From NCBI GenBank assembly GCA_965216915.1, contig CBDCGS010000011.1, forward strand, positions 1,302,001 through 1,366,000: a stretch of DNA of 64,000 nucleotides, in the 5' to 3' direction. The first letter of the stretch is position 1. Every line of letters begins with the position of its first letter. The DNA comes from CBDCGS01 sp965216915 (GTDB lineage: Bacteria; Pseudomonadota; Alphaproteobacteria; UBA828). The notes below the pieces were generated by a model, which saw only the letters and a list, made by a program, of their open reading frames with translations, was not told the origin of the DNA and did not search any database. The position numbers and the translations under genes were made by a program. Positions 43,457 to 51,905 of this stretch are shown one piece after another.

Positions 43457-44593
43457 ATGTTGGGAAAAACTTGGTACCGGCTAGCCGCCGTAACGGCGGT
43501 CTGCGCCTTGGGCTTTACCGTGGCGCCCCATGCTAAGAGTGACGAGGCGTCGGACGCTGTCGCCTATGCGAAGAAGGTTGTTGCGGCGGGTCAGCTGAGC
43601 ACGATGTCGCGTAGTCCGCTCGAGGAGGGGGGCGTCTATTGGACGGGCGCTGAGTCATCGCCACCGCCGGTCGAGGGCGTGACTGTGGCTGTGATGCCCT
43701 GTCCGTTGGCCTTTGTCGTCTGCAAGTATCTCTTCGACAAGGCCAAGGACGCGGCGGATGCGATTGGCTGGGAGGCCTTCTCGATCGATTCCAAGGGGGA
43801 GCCTGCGACCGCGCAGAAGGCGGTGGACGTCGCGATCAACCGGGGCGTCAAATGCGTCCTGACGCTGGCGAGCCCGGCCCGGGACATCAGCCCGCAAATC
43901 GCCCGCGGCAAGGAGCAAGGCGTCGCCTTCGTCACGGGTTTCTCCGATGATCCGCGTGATTTCGGCGGAGATGTCGGCTACGGCCTCGACTATGCGGCGG
44001 CGGGCGCATTGCTCGGCGCCTATGTGATCGCCAATGGCGGTGGCAAGATCGTCGTCTTCAACGCGCCGCAGCTTCCGCAGCTCACGGTGCGCACCGATGG
44101 CTTCATCGACTACATCGAGAAGCATGGCGGCGGCACGGCGGAGATCCTCCACCGCGAGGAGTTCTCGCTGGTGCAAGGTGCCCAAGGTCTCGTGACCAAG
44201 ACACAAGCGCTGCTCACGCGCTACCCCAAGGACAGCTTCCAATGGGTGATCGGCCCCTATGACGAGGTGCTGCGGCCGGTCCTCGAGGTTGCGGGGCAAC
44301 GCGGACGCGACGAGATCAAGGGCGTCAGCTTCGATGGCGAGGATGTCGCCTACAATTCGATCCGGACCGGCGGTGGTCAGGTCGCGACCATCAGCTGGGG
44401 TCTCGAGTGGGTCTCGTGGGCCGGGATCGACGAATGCAATCGCGCCCTGAACGGTGCACCGGTCGGCGTCAATACGGATTTCCCGATCCAGTTGACCGAC
44501 CACACGAATGTCCCGCCGGAGGGCGAAAAATATTGGCCGGGCTTCGATTTTAAAGCGCGCTACAAGGAGATGTGGGACGCCGCGAGACAATAA
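43457..44593 (+). CDS. CUT2-family ABC importer substrate-binding protein
   Basis: The 378-residue protein has a signal peptide (hydrophobic 6-22, cleavage near APHAKSDEA) and a type I periplasmic binding fold of the ribose-binding (Peripla_BP_4) group: VTVAVMPCPLAFVVCKYLFDKAKDAADAIGW, then the KAVDVAINRGVKCVLT segment and a hinge near residue 140. The start at 43457 is one base after the DUF59 stop. With the ATPase and permease downstream it forms a complete carbohydrate-uptake-2 importer. The ligand could be a sugar or another polar compound, and it is coupled to the amidohydrolase-like gene. Confidence 0.88.
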   Translation: MLGKTWYRLAAVTAVCALGFTVAPHAKSDEASDAVAYAKKVVAAGQLSTMSRSPLEEGGVYWTGAESSPPPVEGVTVAVMPCPLAFVVCKYLFDKAKDAADAIGWEAFSIDSKGEPATAQKAVDVAINRGVKCVLTLASPARDISPQIARGKEQGVAFVTGFSDDPRDFGGDVGYGLDYAAAGALLGAYVIANGGGKIVVFNAPQLPQLTVRTDGFIDYIEKHGGGTAEILHREEFSLVQGAQGLVTKTQALLTRYPKDSFQWVIGPYDEVLRPVLEVAGQRGRDEIKGVSFDGEDVAYNSIRTGGGQVATISWGLEWVSWAGIDECNRALNGAPVGVNTDFPIQLTDHTNVPPEGEKYWPGFDFKARYKEMWDAARQ

Positions 44594-44652
44594 GCCGGCG
44601 GTCATCACCACACCACGACAGACGGTCGACCGTGACGGGTCACGAACGGGCG

Positions 44653-46194
44653 ATGGCGGGCGCGGGAAGCGGTGCGGCACCGCTTCTCTCGTTCCGCGAG
44701 GTGACCAAAACGTTCGGCTCCACGGTCGCCGTCGATCGCGTCAGCGCGGATCTCGTGGCGGGCGAGATCCATGCGCTCGTCGGAGAGAACGGGGCCGGGA
44801 AATCGACGCTGATCCGGATACTCGCCGGCGACCACATCGCCGATTCGGGCGAGATCCTGCTCGACGGCAAAGCGGTGCGCTTCACGCATCCCCGCGAGGC
44901 GATGGAGCACGGCGTTGGGTGCGTGCACCAAATCCCGATGTTCGTGCCCAACCTCACCGTGACCGAGAACCTGCTTCTTGGCGTGCCTTATGAGCGTCGG
45001 CGGGCTGGGCTCATCGACTGGCGCGCCGAGCATCGCGCGGCCCGCCAAGACCTCGCCGAGGTCGGCCTCTCGGTGGATCCGCGTGCCCCGCTTGAGACGC
45101 TGCACATCCACGAGCGGCAGCTGGTCGCCGTCGCACGGGCGCTCAAGCGCGGGCTCCGTGTCCTCGTGCTCGACGAGGTGACTGCTTCTCTCTCCGAACC
45201 AGAGGTGCGCATCCTGCATGATGTGATCCGCGACGTGCGAGATCGCGGCGTCACGATCATCTATATCAGCCACCGGCTCGAAGAGATCTTTCGCTTGGCC
45301 GATCGCGTCACGGTGCTGCGCGATGGCAAGCATGTCGCGACGCTTCCGGTCGACGGACTGACCCATAGCGAGATCGCCCACCACATCGTCGGCACGGCGG
45401 TCGATGATCTCTTCCAGCGCAAGAGCCGCGCCACGCCGGCCGAGAGCAAGGAACCGAGGCTCATCGTGCGCGGCCTCGGCGACGGTAGGCTCCGCGACAT
45501 CTCGTTCGATCTTCATCCCGGTGAGATCCTCGGTGTCTCGGGGCTCGGCGGCTCGGGCCGAACCCGCCTGCTTCACGTGCTCTTCGGCGTGCGCCCCTTC
45601 AGCAGGGGCGAGATCCGGATCGACGGCGAGCCGCACAACTTTCGCGACGCCGCGGATGCCTTGATTGCCGGCGTCGCACTGGTGACCGAGGATCGCCAAG
45701 CGGACGGTTATGTGGCATCGCTCCAGGTTTGGCAGAACGTCACCTTGCCCTGGGCCCGCCGCTTCACCCGAGGCGGCCTCCTGCGCCTCGGGGAAGAGCG
45801 GCGGGCGGCTCGGGCCTCGACCGAGCGACTCGGTGTGCGCATGCCCGCGATCACCGCGTTGATGACCCAGCTGTCGGGTGGCAATCAGCAGAAGGCGATT
45901 TTCGCGCGTTGGATCACCGGGCCGATCCGTGTTCTCCTGCTCGATGAGCCGACCCACGGCGTCGACATTCGCTCGAAGGGCCAGATCTACGACATCATTC
46001 GAAACCTTGCGGCCGAAGGCGTCGCGATCATCATGGTGTCTTCGGAGCTTGAGGAGTTCGAGGCGCTGTGCGACCGGGTGCTCCTGTTGCGTGAGGGCAG
46101 AATGATCGGCGAGGTCGACGGGGAGCACATCTCGAAGGACACGATCCTTCACACCCTGCTGACCGGCGAGCAGGACGAGGCCGTGCAGCAATGA
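44653..46194 (+). CDS. CUT2-family ABC importer ATPase (two ABC domains)
   Basis: The 513-residue protein has two fused ABC domains, as in RbsA. The first has Walker A GENGAGKSTLIR and Walker B VLVLDEVTASL with a degenerate signature (ETLHIHERQLVAVARAL). The second has a degenerate Walker A (GLGGSGRTRL) but an intact signature LSGGNQQKAIFARW and LLLDEPTHGVDI. The start may be ATG 44653 or GTG 44632; both ribosome sites are weak. Its end overlaps the permease gene (ATGA). Confidence 0.88.
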   Translation: MAGAGSGAAPLLSFREVTKTFGSTVAVDRVSADLVAGEIHALVGENGAGKSTLIRILAGDHIADSGEILLDGKAVRFTHPREAMEHGVGCVHQIPMFVPNLTVTENLLLGVPYERRRAGLIDWRAEHRAARQDLAEVGLSVDPRAPLETLHIHERQLVAVARALKRGLRVLVLDEVTASLSEPEVRILHDVIRDVRDRGVTIIYISHRLEEIFRLADRVTVLRDGKHVATLPVDGLTHSEIAHHIVGTAVDDLFQRKSRATPAESKEPRLIVRGLGDGRLRDISFDLHPGEILGVSGLGGSGRTRLLHVLFGVRPFSRGEIRIDGEPHNFRDAADALIAGVALVTEDRQADGYVASLQVWQNVTLPWARRFTRGGLLRLGEERRAARASTERLGVRMPAITALMTQLSGGNQQKAIFARWITGPIRVLLLDEPTHGVDIRSKGQIYDIIRNLAAEGVAIIMVSSELEEFEALCDRVLLLREGRMIGEVDGEHISKDTILHTLLTGEQDEAVQQ

Positions 46195-47207
46195 CGTCGC
46201 CACCCGTCAATCGCAACCAGAATGGCGAGGCGCATGGCTGGTCGGCGTCCTGGCGCGCGGCGCGGCGGCGCTATGACCTGGGCTCGCTCGCGCCGATCCT
46301 CTTTTTCATCTTTCTGATCGTCGGCTTCGGCGCGGCTGAGCCGACCTATTTTCCGACCACCGACAATCTGACGGCGATCCTCAACAATGGCGCCGTGCTC
46401 GCGATCCTGACCTGCGGGCTCACGGTCGTGCTGGTGGTTGGCGAATTCGACCTCTCGGTCGGCGCTGCTGCCTCGTTTGGCGGTTCGCTCGCCGCCGTGC
46501 TCGATGCGCAAGCGGACTGGCATCTCGGCCTCGTGATTCTCGCGGTGGTCGGCTGCGGTGTTCTGATCGGTTTGTTCAACGGCATCCTCGTGACCAAATT
46601 CCAGATCCCGGCGCTGATCGCGACGATCGGATCGTCGAGCCTCTTGATCGGCTTCTCCCTCTGGATCACCGACAACCGGGTTATCTTCACGGGGTATACG
46701 GACCCGTTCCTCGTCCTCGGCCGCTGGTCGGTCGGTGGGCTTCAAGCGCCCGTCTTCTACCTCATCGTCTGCGCCGTCGCGCTTGCGATCCTGCTCCGCT
46801 ACACCGCGACGGGCCGACATATGTATGCCGCGGGCGGAAACCGCGCCGCGAGCCGTATGTCCGGGATCCGGGTCGAGCGCCAGGTTGTTCTCGCGTTCGT
46901 GGCCGCGGGCGTGCTGAGCGCGCTCGCCGGCATGGTCTACACGGCCCGGCAAGCATCGCTGACGCCCGAGTTTGGCGTCGTGTTCCTGCTGCCGGCATTT
47001 GCCGCGGCCTTCCTCGGCTCGGTCACTCTGACGCGGCGCACGTTCCACATCGTGGGCACCGTGCTCGGCGTTTACCTGATCGAGACCGGCACCGTCGGCC
47101 TCCTCATGTTCGGCGCCCCCGCCTTCACACAGCAGCTTTTCGCGGGCGCCGTGCTCATTCTCGCAACAATCGGCGCACGATACCGAGGAAGCGGGAACAT
47201 TTCGTAG
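46191..47207 (+). CDS. CUT2-family ABC importer permease
   Basis: The 338-residue protein has a charged N-terminus of about 30 residues and eight to ten hydrophobic segments. The hallmark EFDLSVGAAASFGG (RbsC form G-x-DLSVG) is at about residues 85-98, and AAGGNRAASRMSGIRV is the ATPase contact loop. It works as a homodimer with the fused ATPase at 44653. The gene is coupled to it by a four-base overlap and is convergent with the glutathione transferase gene. Confidence 0.88.
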   Translation: MTSPPVNRNQNGEAHGWSASWRAARRRYDLGSLAPILFFIFLIVGFGAAEPTYFPTTDNLTAILNNGAVLAILTCGLTVVLVVGEFDLSVGAAASFGGSLAAVLDAQADWHLGLVILAVVGCGVLIGLFNGILVTKFQIPALIATIGSSSLLIGFSLWITDNRVIFTGYTDPFLVLGRWSVGGLQAPVFYLIVCAVALAILLRYTATGRHMYAAGGNRAASRMSGIRVERQVVLAFVAAGVLSALAGMVYTARQASLTPEFGVVFLLPAFAAAFLGSVTLTRRTFHIVGTVLGVYLIETGTVGLLMFGAPAFTQQLFAGAVLILATIGARYRGSGNIS

Positions 47208-47253
47208 GAAACGGCGCGGCGCTTTGACATCGTGGCGACCCGATGGCGGCGCC

Positions 47254-47979
47254 TCAGACGATCAAACGCGATCCGGGATAGAACGCCGTCTGATAGGCGG
47301 GGCGGGCGCGGATCCGCGCATACCAGTCTGCGACGCGCGGCCGCCGAGCCCACCGATCGGCCATACCGAGATCCTCCATGCGTTGCAAAAGAGGGGCAAT
47401 GCAGATGTCGGCGATCGAGTAGTGATCGTCGACCAGCCAGGCGCCTCGACCGAGCGCCTCCTCCATGCGGCCGAGCGACTGGTCGAGCTGCTCGATCGCC
47501 ATGGCGCAATCCTCCGCGCTGAAGCCGGCGCGGCCCATGCGCTTGAGAAACGGCTTGCGCAAGGGGTTGGCGTCGGCGAAAGCGTCGAACTCCTCCTCGG
47601 TCATTTGCTGGAAACGCGGCAGCTGGATCTCCTGGAAGGTCGGGACCCGGATCGCCATGGAGGGTACCTCATCGATGAAGCGGAGCCAGACGCGCATTCG
47701 CGCGCGCATCAATGGATCTTCCGGCGAAAGACGCGGCTCGCCCGGATAGAGCTCGTCGAGGTACTCGCAGATCACCGTGGATTCGATGATTGGCTGCCCG
47801 TTGTGGACGAGTGTTGGCACGACCCCGTTTGGATTGAGTGCGAGATATGGCGGCCGCACGTGCTCGCCGCCGGGCAGATCGACATGGTGGCTGACCCAGT
47901 CCAGCTGTTTCTCCGCCAAGCAAATGCGGACCTTCTGGCTGCAGGTGGACTTGTGGAAATGATAGAGTTCGAGCGTCAT
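47254..47979 (-). CDS. Glutathione S-transferase
   Basis: The 241-residue protein has a thioredoxin-like N-terminal domain (ELYHFHKSTCSQKVRICLAEKQ) with the glutathione-contact segments NPNGVVPTLVHNG and IIESTVICEYLDELYP, and an all-helical C-terminal domain with the Asp capping motif YSIADICIAPLL. The Ser/Cys in STCSQ is where beta-type and theta-type enzymes place the residue that activates glutathione. The ATG at 47979 is chosen because GGAGG lies four bases upstream. The substrate is unknown. There is no obvious operon partner. Confidence 0.9.
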   Translation of the reverse strand: MTLELYHFHKSTCSQKVRICLAEKQLDWVSHHVDLPGGEHVRPPYLALNPNGVVPTLVHNGQPIIESTVICEYLDELYPGEPRLSPEDPLMRARMRVWLRFIDEVPSMAIRVPTFQEIQLPRFQQMTEEEFDAFADANPLRKPFLKRMGRAGFSAEDCAMAIEQLDQSLGRMEEALGRGAWLVDDHYSIADICIAPLLQRMEDLGMADRWARRPRVADWYARIRARPAYQTAFYPGSRLIV

Positions 47980-48275
47980 CTCGCCTCCGTCTCGGCCCGT
48001 TTCACCAGAGCAAGCGCGCACGCCGCGTCTCGCCCAACCGTCGCGCGCACGACCCATGCGGGCGGACCCATCAGTTCGACATCCTAGGTTCGTGGACCCG
48101 CAGCCGCCGATCAAGTCCGACTGATGCCGGTCCGGCAGCGCCAGGCGCTCCGGGGCCAGTGCGGCCAGCGCGCTCTCGATGCGGATCGCTCTTCTTCAAC
48201 AACCGTGGCCCGGTTGGAAAAATCGCCGACGCTGGGTGCCGCCGATGACGGCAAGCGAGATTCTGCCACACGTGG
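47980..48275. other. Intergenic region without a supported gene
   Basis: These 296 bases separate the glutathione transferase gene from a decayed TPR gene. Frames here are short and show no family features. I see no promoter with a good match to consensus. Confidence 0.45.
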
Positions 48276-48737
48276 TTATTGCGCTGCCTTGGTTAGCTTT
48301 TGCAGCAGCGCTTGTGCCTCGGATGCGCCAGGGAACCCGCCGCCGTTTCGCAGCGCCTTCTCCAGCTCCCTGCGTGCCTCCGCGGGTTTGTCGAGCCGAT
48401 CGAGCGCGACGGCGATGTGGTAGCGCACCATGTCCTCTTGGCGCCCGCGCGTGAGCGCCCCTCGCAGCAGGGCGAGACCGCGTGCCGGCTCTCCCGATTA
48501 CACGAGGATCCAGCCTAGCGTGTCCATCGCCCCTGGATCGCTCGGCATCAACGCATAGGCCTTCTCGGCGTGACCGAGCGCCCTCGGATCGCCGAGTTCG
48601 CCATAGAGCCAGGCGAGGTTGTTGAGCAGCGTCCCGTCATTCGGAGACGTCTGAACGAGGCTCTCGTGCACCGTCGCGGCCTCGCGGTACTGCCGGTCGC
48701 GATCAACGCTGTGGCCACCCTGATCGGTTGCGAGCAA
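48276..48737 (-). pseudogene. Decayed C-terminal piece of a TPR protein (PEP-CTERM-type TPR lipoprotein-like)
   Basis: Read on the minus strand in one frame, residues such as SPNDGTLLNNLAWLYGELGD and ALGHAEKAYALMPSDPGA form canonical TPR helices. They run into DTLGWILV, then a TAA stop (48498-48500), then continue in the same frame as SGEPARGLALLRGAL, RYHIAVALDRLDKPAEAR and EAQALLQKLTKAAQ before the natural stop at 48276. The consensus here is GW-x-LVQ-x-G, so a Gln codon (CAA) has become TAA. The beginning is also missing: upstream of about 48705 the frame loses TPR character. It resembles the C-terminus of the TPR lipoprotein of PEP-CTERM exopolysaccharide loci, of which nothing else is present. 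Confidence 0.75.
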
Positions 48738-49073
48738 GAATCGTGCGGTAATTAAATAATCTGTTTTTTTCAGCAGGTTGGCACGCCGGATATTGGCGGC
48801 TGTCGTCGTTCTTTACAGATCTGGCGGCCATCTTAACCCTGGTTCGCGTGCATTCTCTTTGATAACAACGACTTGTCGGATCGACGGGCGTCAGCATTCT
48901 TTACACTTTGCGTGAATCTCAGACGAAACGACGTGATCGCGCTGGCATACGATGATCTTTCGTGGCCGGGGCAGAGGTCTGGCTCTTGGGTGCGCCGACC
49001 GATCCGAGCCTGGGCTCGCGCAATCCCGCGCAGGTGGCATCACCTGCACCGACGCATTTGTGTCGGCAAAGGG
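48738..49073. other. AT-richer intergenic region
   Basis: This 336-base stretch is clearly richer in A and T than its surroundings, especially 48750-48900 (a TTTTTTT run and two copies of TTCTTTACA about 86 bases apart). It lies beyond the truncated 5-prime end of the TPR pseudogene and may be a deletion scar or an old promoter region. I see no gene in it. Confidence 0.4.
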
Positions 49074-51518
49074 CTAGCCTTTCACCCGCTTGCCTGCGGG
49101 ATCGTAGAACGCACGCAGAGAGGCATCCGCCGGGAAGCGCTCGCAGGCGATCTCGATTTCCCAATCGCCGCTCTCGACATAATCCTTGGTGATGCCCTCC
49201 CCATGGTTGACATAGCCCATGCCGACCGAGGCGCCGAGGGTGAAGCCGTAGGCGCCTGAGCTGATATAGCCGACGATCTCACCGTCGCGGCGGATGAGCT
49301 CCTCGTGGAACAGCACCGGCTCGGCGTCGCGGAGCTTGAACATGACGAGGCGCTTGGGCAGTGGCCCGGCCTCCCTCTGGCGCGCCAGCGCGTCGTGCCC
49401 GATGAAGCCACCCGGCTTGTCGAGCTTGACGGTGAATCCGAGCCCGGCTTCGAGCGGCGTATCCTCGGGCGTCAGGTCGAGCTCATATTCGCGGTACGCG
49501 CGCTCGGAGCGGAGATGTTCGAGCGCATGATAGCCGGCGGGCTTGAGGCCGTTCCCGGCGCCCGCCTCCATCAGCGCGTCGAACACCCCCCGGGCGAATT
49601 CGGTCGGGATATGCAGTTCCCAACCGAGTTCGCCGACATAGGTCAGGCGGTTGAGGATGACGCGGGCATAGCCGACGTCGGCCTCTTTCGACGTGGCGAA
49701 AGGGAAGGACTCGTTGTCGAGCGCGGTGTCGGTCACCTGCGACAGGATGTCGCGCGCGTTCGGGCCCTGCAGGGAGAGCACGGCATAGCCCGAGGTCACG
49801 TCCGTCAGGGTGACGTTGTCGTCATCCTCGATGTGGCGCTCGATCCATGCCTTGTCGCGCGGGTGAACCGTCGCCGAGGAGATGATCAGGTAGCGGTTCT
49901 CGGCGAGCCGGTTGACCGTGATGTCGGTTTCGATGCCGCCACGGTTGTTCAGCATGTGGGTGTAGACGAGCTTGCCGATGGGCACGTCGACATTGCCGGC
50001 GCAAAGGCGCTGGAGAAATGACGTGGAGTCTCGGCCCTGGATGAGATGCTTGCCGAAGGAGCTTTGGTCGAGAAGGATCGCCGTCTCGCGCGCGGCCCGG
50101 CACTCCTCGGCCAAAGGCCCGAACCAGTTCGGCCGTGTGTGGGAATAGATGTTTTCGGTGGAGCCGCCGTCGGGCGCAAACCACATCGGCCGCTCCCAGC
50201 CCATGCCCTCGCCGAAGCTCGCGCCGAGCGCGGCCCAACAGTCGTGCAGAACGCTCTTGCGCACGTTGCGCGAGGTTTCCGGCTGGTAATGCGGCCAATG
50301 CGGCTTGTAGTGCAGGCCGACGATCTCCGTGGTGCGATGGTGCAGATAGGTGCGGTTGACCTGGAAGGGATGATAGCGCGCCACATCGACATGGCTGAGG
50401 TCGAGGGTCGGCTCGCCTTCGACGATCCATTCGGCGAGCGCTCGTCCGGCGCCGGGGCCGAACTCGATGCCTTCCGAGTTGTAGCCGGCCGAGATGTAGC
50501 AATTGGGCAGGCCCGGCGCCTCGCCGAGGGCGAACAGCAGGTCCGGCGTGAAGCTTTCCGGCCCGTTGAGGAAGGTCTGGATACCGGCATGTTCGAGGTT
50601 CGGCAGGATCTCCATCGCCTTCGAAAAGGGCAGCGAAAAATGATCCCAATCCTCGGGCAGTTGGATGAAGGCGCTGTCGCGGGGCAATTGCTCCATGTGC
50701 AAGGGCTTGCCGACCGGCTCGAAGGCGCCGACGAGCCATTTACCGGCGTCTTCTTTGACATAGGTATAGCCGTCCGTGTCGCGCAGCACCGGGAGGCTGG
50801 GCGTGGCGGCGTCGAGCGCCTCGGTCACCACATAGAAGTGCTCGCACGGATAGAGCGGCACGCGCACGCCGAGCTGCGCTGCGAGATCGCGTGTCCAAAG
50901 GCCACAGGCGAGGATCAGCGTCTCGCATTGCACGGTGCCCTCGGCGGTCTCGGCGCGGTATTCACCGGAGGCGAGGCGCTCCAGCTTGCTCACCGGGCAG
51001 TTCTCCACCACTTTGACGCCGTTCTGGCGCGCTCCGGCGATGAGCGACAGGGTCGAATCCACCGGATTGGTCTGGCCGTCCTTGGGAATGTAGATCGCGC
51101 CCTCGATGATGCTCTCGTTCATCGCCGGGTAGATTTCTTTGGCTTCGGCCGGGGTGATGATCTGGGCTTCGATATCGAAGCTCTTGGCGATCGAGGCGAC
51201 GCGCTTGGTCTCGAACAGGCGGTCCTTGGTGCGACAAACGCCGAGCGTGCCGTTCTGCTTGAAGCCGGTCGCCTGGCCGGTCTCCGCCTCGAGGTTGGAG
51301 TAGAGTTCGACATTGTAGCGCGCGAGCTCGGTGAGCGCGTGGGTCGAGCGGAGCTGCATGATCAGCCCGGCCGCGTGCCAAGTCGTGCCCGAGGTGAGCT
51401 GGTTGCGCTCGACGAGCAACGTATCGGTGCGGCCGAGCTTGGCGAGATGGTAGGCGGCGCTCGCACCGGCGACGCCGCCGCCGACGATCAGTGTTCGAAT
51501 ATATGAGGGGAAAGACAT
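49074..51518 (-). CDS. Sarcosine/dimethylglycine dehydrogenase-type flavoprotein, second copy
   Basis: The 814-residue enzyme has the same domain order as the one at 12832: an FAD domain (LIVGGGVAGASAAYHL), TWHAAG with His48 for covalent FAD, a linker domain, and a folate-binding aminomethyltransferase-like half (TSGYAVLSLQGPNAR, LTYVGELGWELH, then HLRSERAYREYELDL). It should oxidise an N-methyl group of a glycine derivative and pass the C1 unit to tetrahydrofolate. The two copies differ throughout, so they probably have different substrates. The ATG at 51518 lies 11 bases after GAGGGG. It is divergent from the molybdoenzyme operon. Confidence 0.88.
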   Translation of the reverse strand: MSFPSYIRTLIVGGGVAGASAAYHLAKLGRTDTLLVERNQLTSGTTWHAAGLIMQLRSTHALTELARYNVELYSNLEAETGQATGFKQNGTLGVCRTKDRLFETKRVASIAKSFDIEAQIITPAEAKEIYPAMNESIIEGAIYIPKDGQTNPVDSTLSLIAGARQNGVKVVENCPVSKLERLASGEYRAETAEGTVQCETLILACGLWTRDLAAQLGVRVPLYPCEHFYVVTEALDAATPSLPVLRDTDGYTYVKEDAGKWLVGAFEPVGKPLHMEQLPRDSAFIQLPEDWDHFSLPFSKAMEILPNLEHAGIQTFLNGPESFTPDLLFALGEAPGLPNCYISAGYNSEGIEFGPGAGRALAEWIVEGEPTLDLSHVDVARYHPFQVNRTYLHHRTTEIVGLHYKPHWPHYQPETSRNVRKSVLHDCWAALGASFGEGMGWERPMWFAPDGGSTENIYSHTRPNWFGPLAEECRAARETAILLDQSSFGKHLIQGRDSTSFLQRLCAGNVDVPIGKLVYTHMLNNRGGIETDITVNRLAENRYLIISSATVHPRDKAWIERHIEDDDNVTLTDVTSGYAVLSLQGPNARDILSQVTDTALDNESFPFATSKEADVGYARVILNRLTYVGELGWELHIPTEFARGVFDALMEAGAGNGLKPAGYHALEHLRSERAYREYELDLTPEDTPLEAGLGFTVKLDKPGGFIGHDALARQREAGPLPKRLVMFKLRDAEPVLFHEELIRRDGEIVGYISSGAYGFTLGASVGMGYVNHGEGITKDYVESGDWEIEIACERFPADASLRAFYDPAGKRVKG

Positions 51519-51905
51519 TCGACCGGCGGCCCCTCTTTGTATTGTCCGCAAGCGCTCGAGACCCCGCCCGGTTTCTCCGGGCTGGCTCGACTAAGCCAAC
51601 AACTGATCGAACGACCGAACGATGTCAATGCCACGTTGCCGGTGGCGCAGTTTGTCGGTGCGATCTGGCGGCGAGGCCGACATCGCTGCCGTGACCGTCA
51701 CGATGACGACCGGAAAAATTAGCCGGTGAGGATGATGCCGCGATGGCGGTGCTGGTTCTCGCGAGCCCTGTGCGCACGCCATCACGAGCGAATTTTCAGA
51801 AGCCGTCGATTGGTCGAGCGCCGTTGATCCTGATCAATGTGCGCCGGCTCGGCCGGTCTACCGTGACCTATCCCGAGTCAGCGTTTTGACACGCAGGAGG
51901 TTGTG
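51519..51905. other. Divergent intergenic region upstream of the molybdoenzyme operon
   Basis: The 387 bases hold a 6-bp hairpin (GCCCGG-TTTCT-CCGGGC at 51566-51582) near the flavoprotein side and an FNR-type box near the molybdoenzyme side. The rest shows no gene. The ribosome site GGAGG for the molybdoenzyme gene ends five bases before its ATG. Confidence 0.5.
51824..51837 (+). promoter_or_regulatory. Perfect FNR/FixK-type box
   Basis: TTGAT-CCTG-ATCAA is an exact match to the FNR/ANR/FixK consensus TTGAT-N4-ATCAA. If it sits at -41.5, transcription would begin near 51872, with TACCGT around 51859-51864 as a weak -10, leaving about 34 bases before the ATG at 51906. This predicts activation at low oxygen. 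The spacing argument is inference. Confidence 0.65.

Noticed and set aside
48770..48800. Sigma-54 promoter (TGGCAC...TTGC) near the TPR relic
   Set aside because: TGGCAC is present, but the second element is three bases too far away and reads TTGGC.
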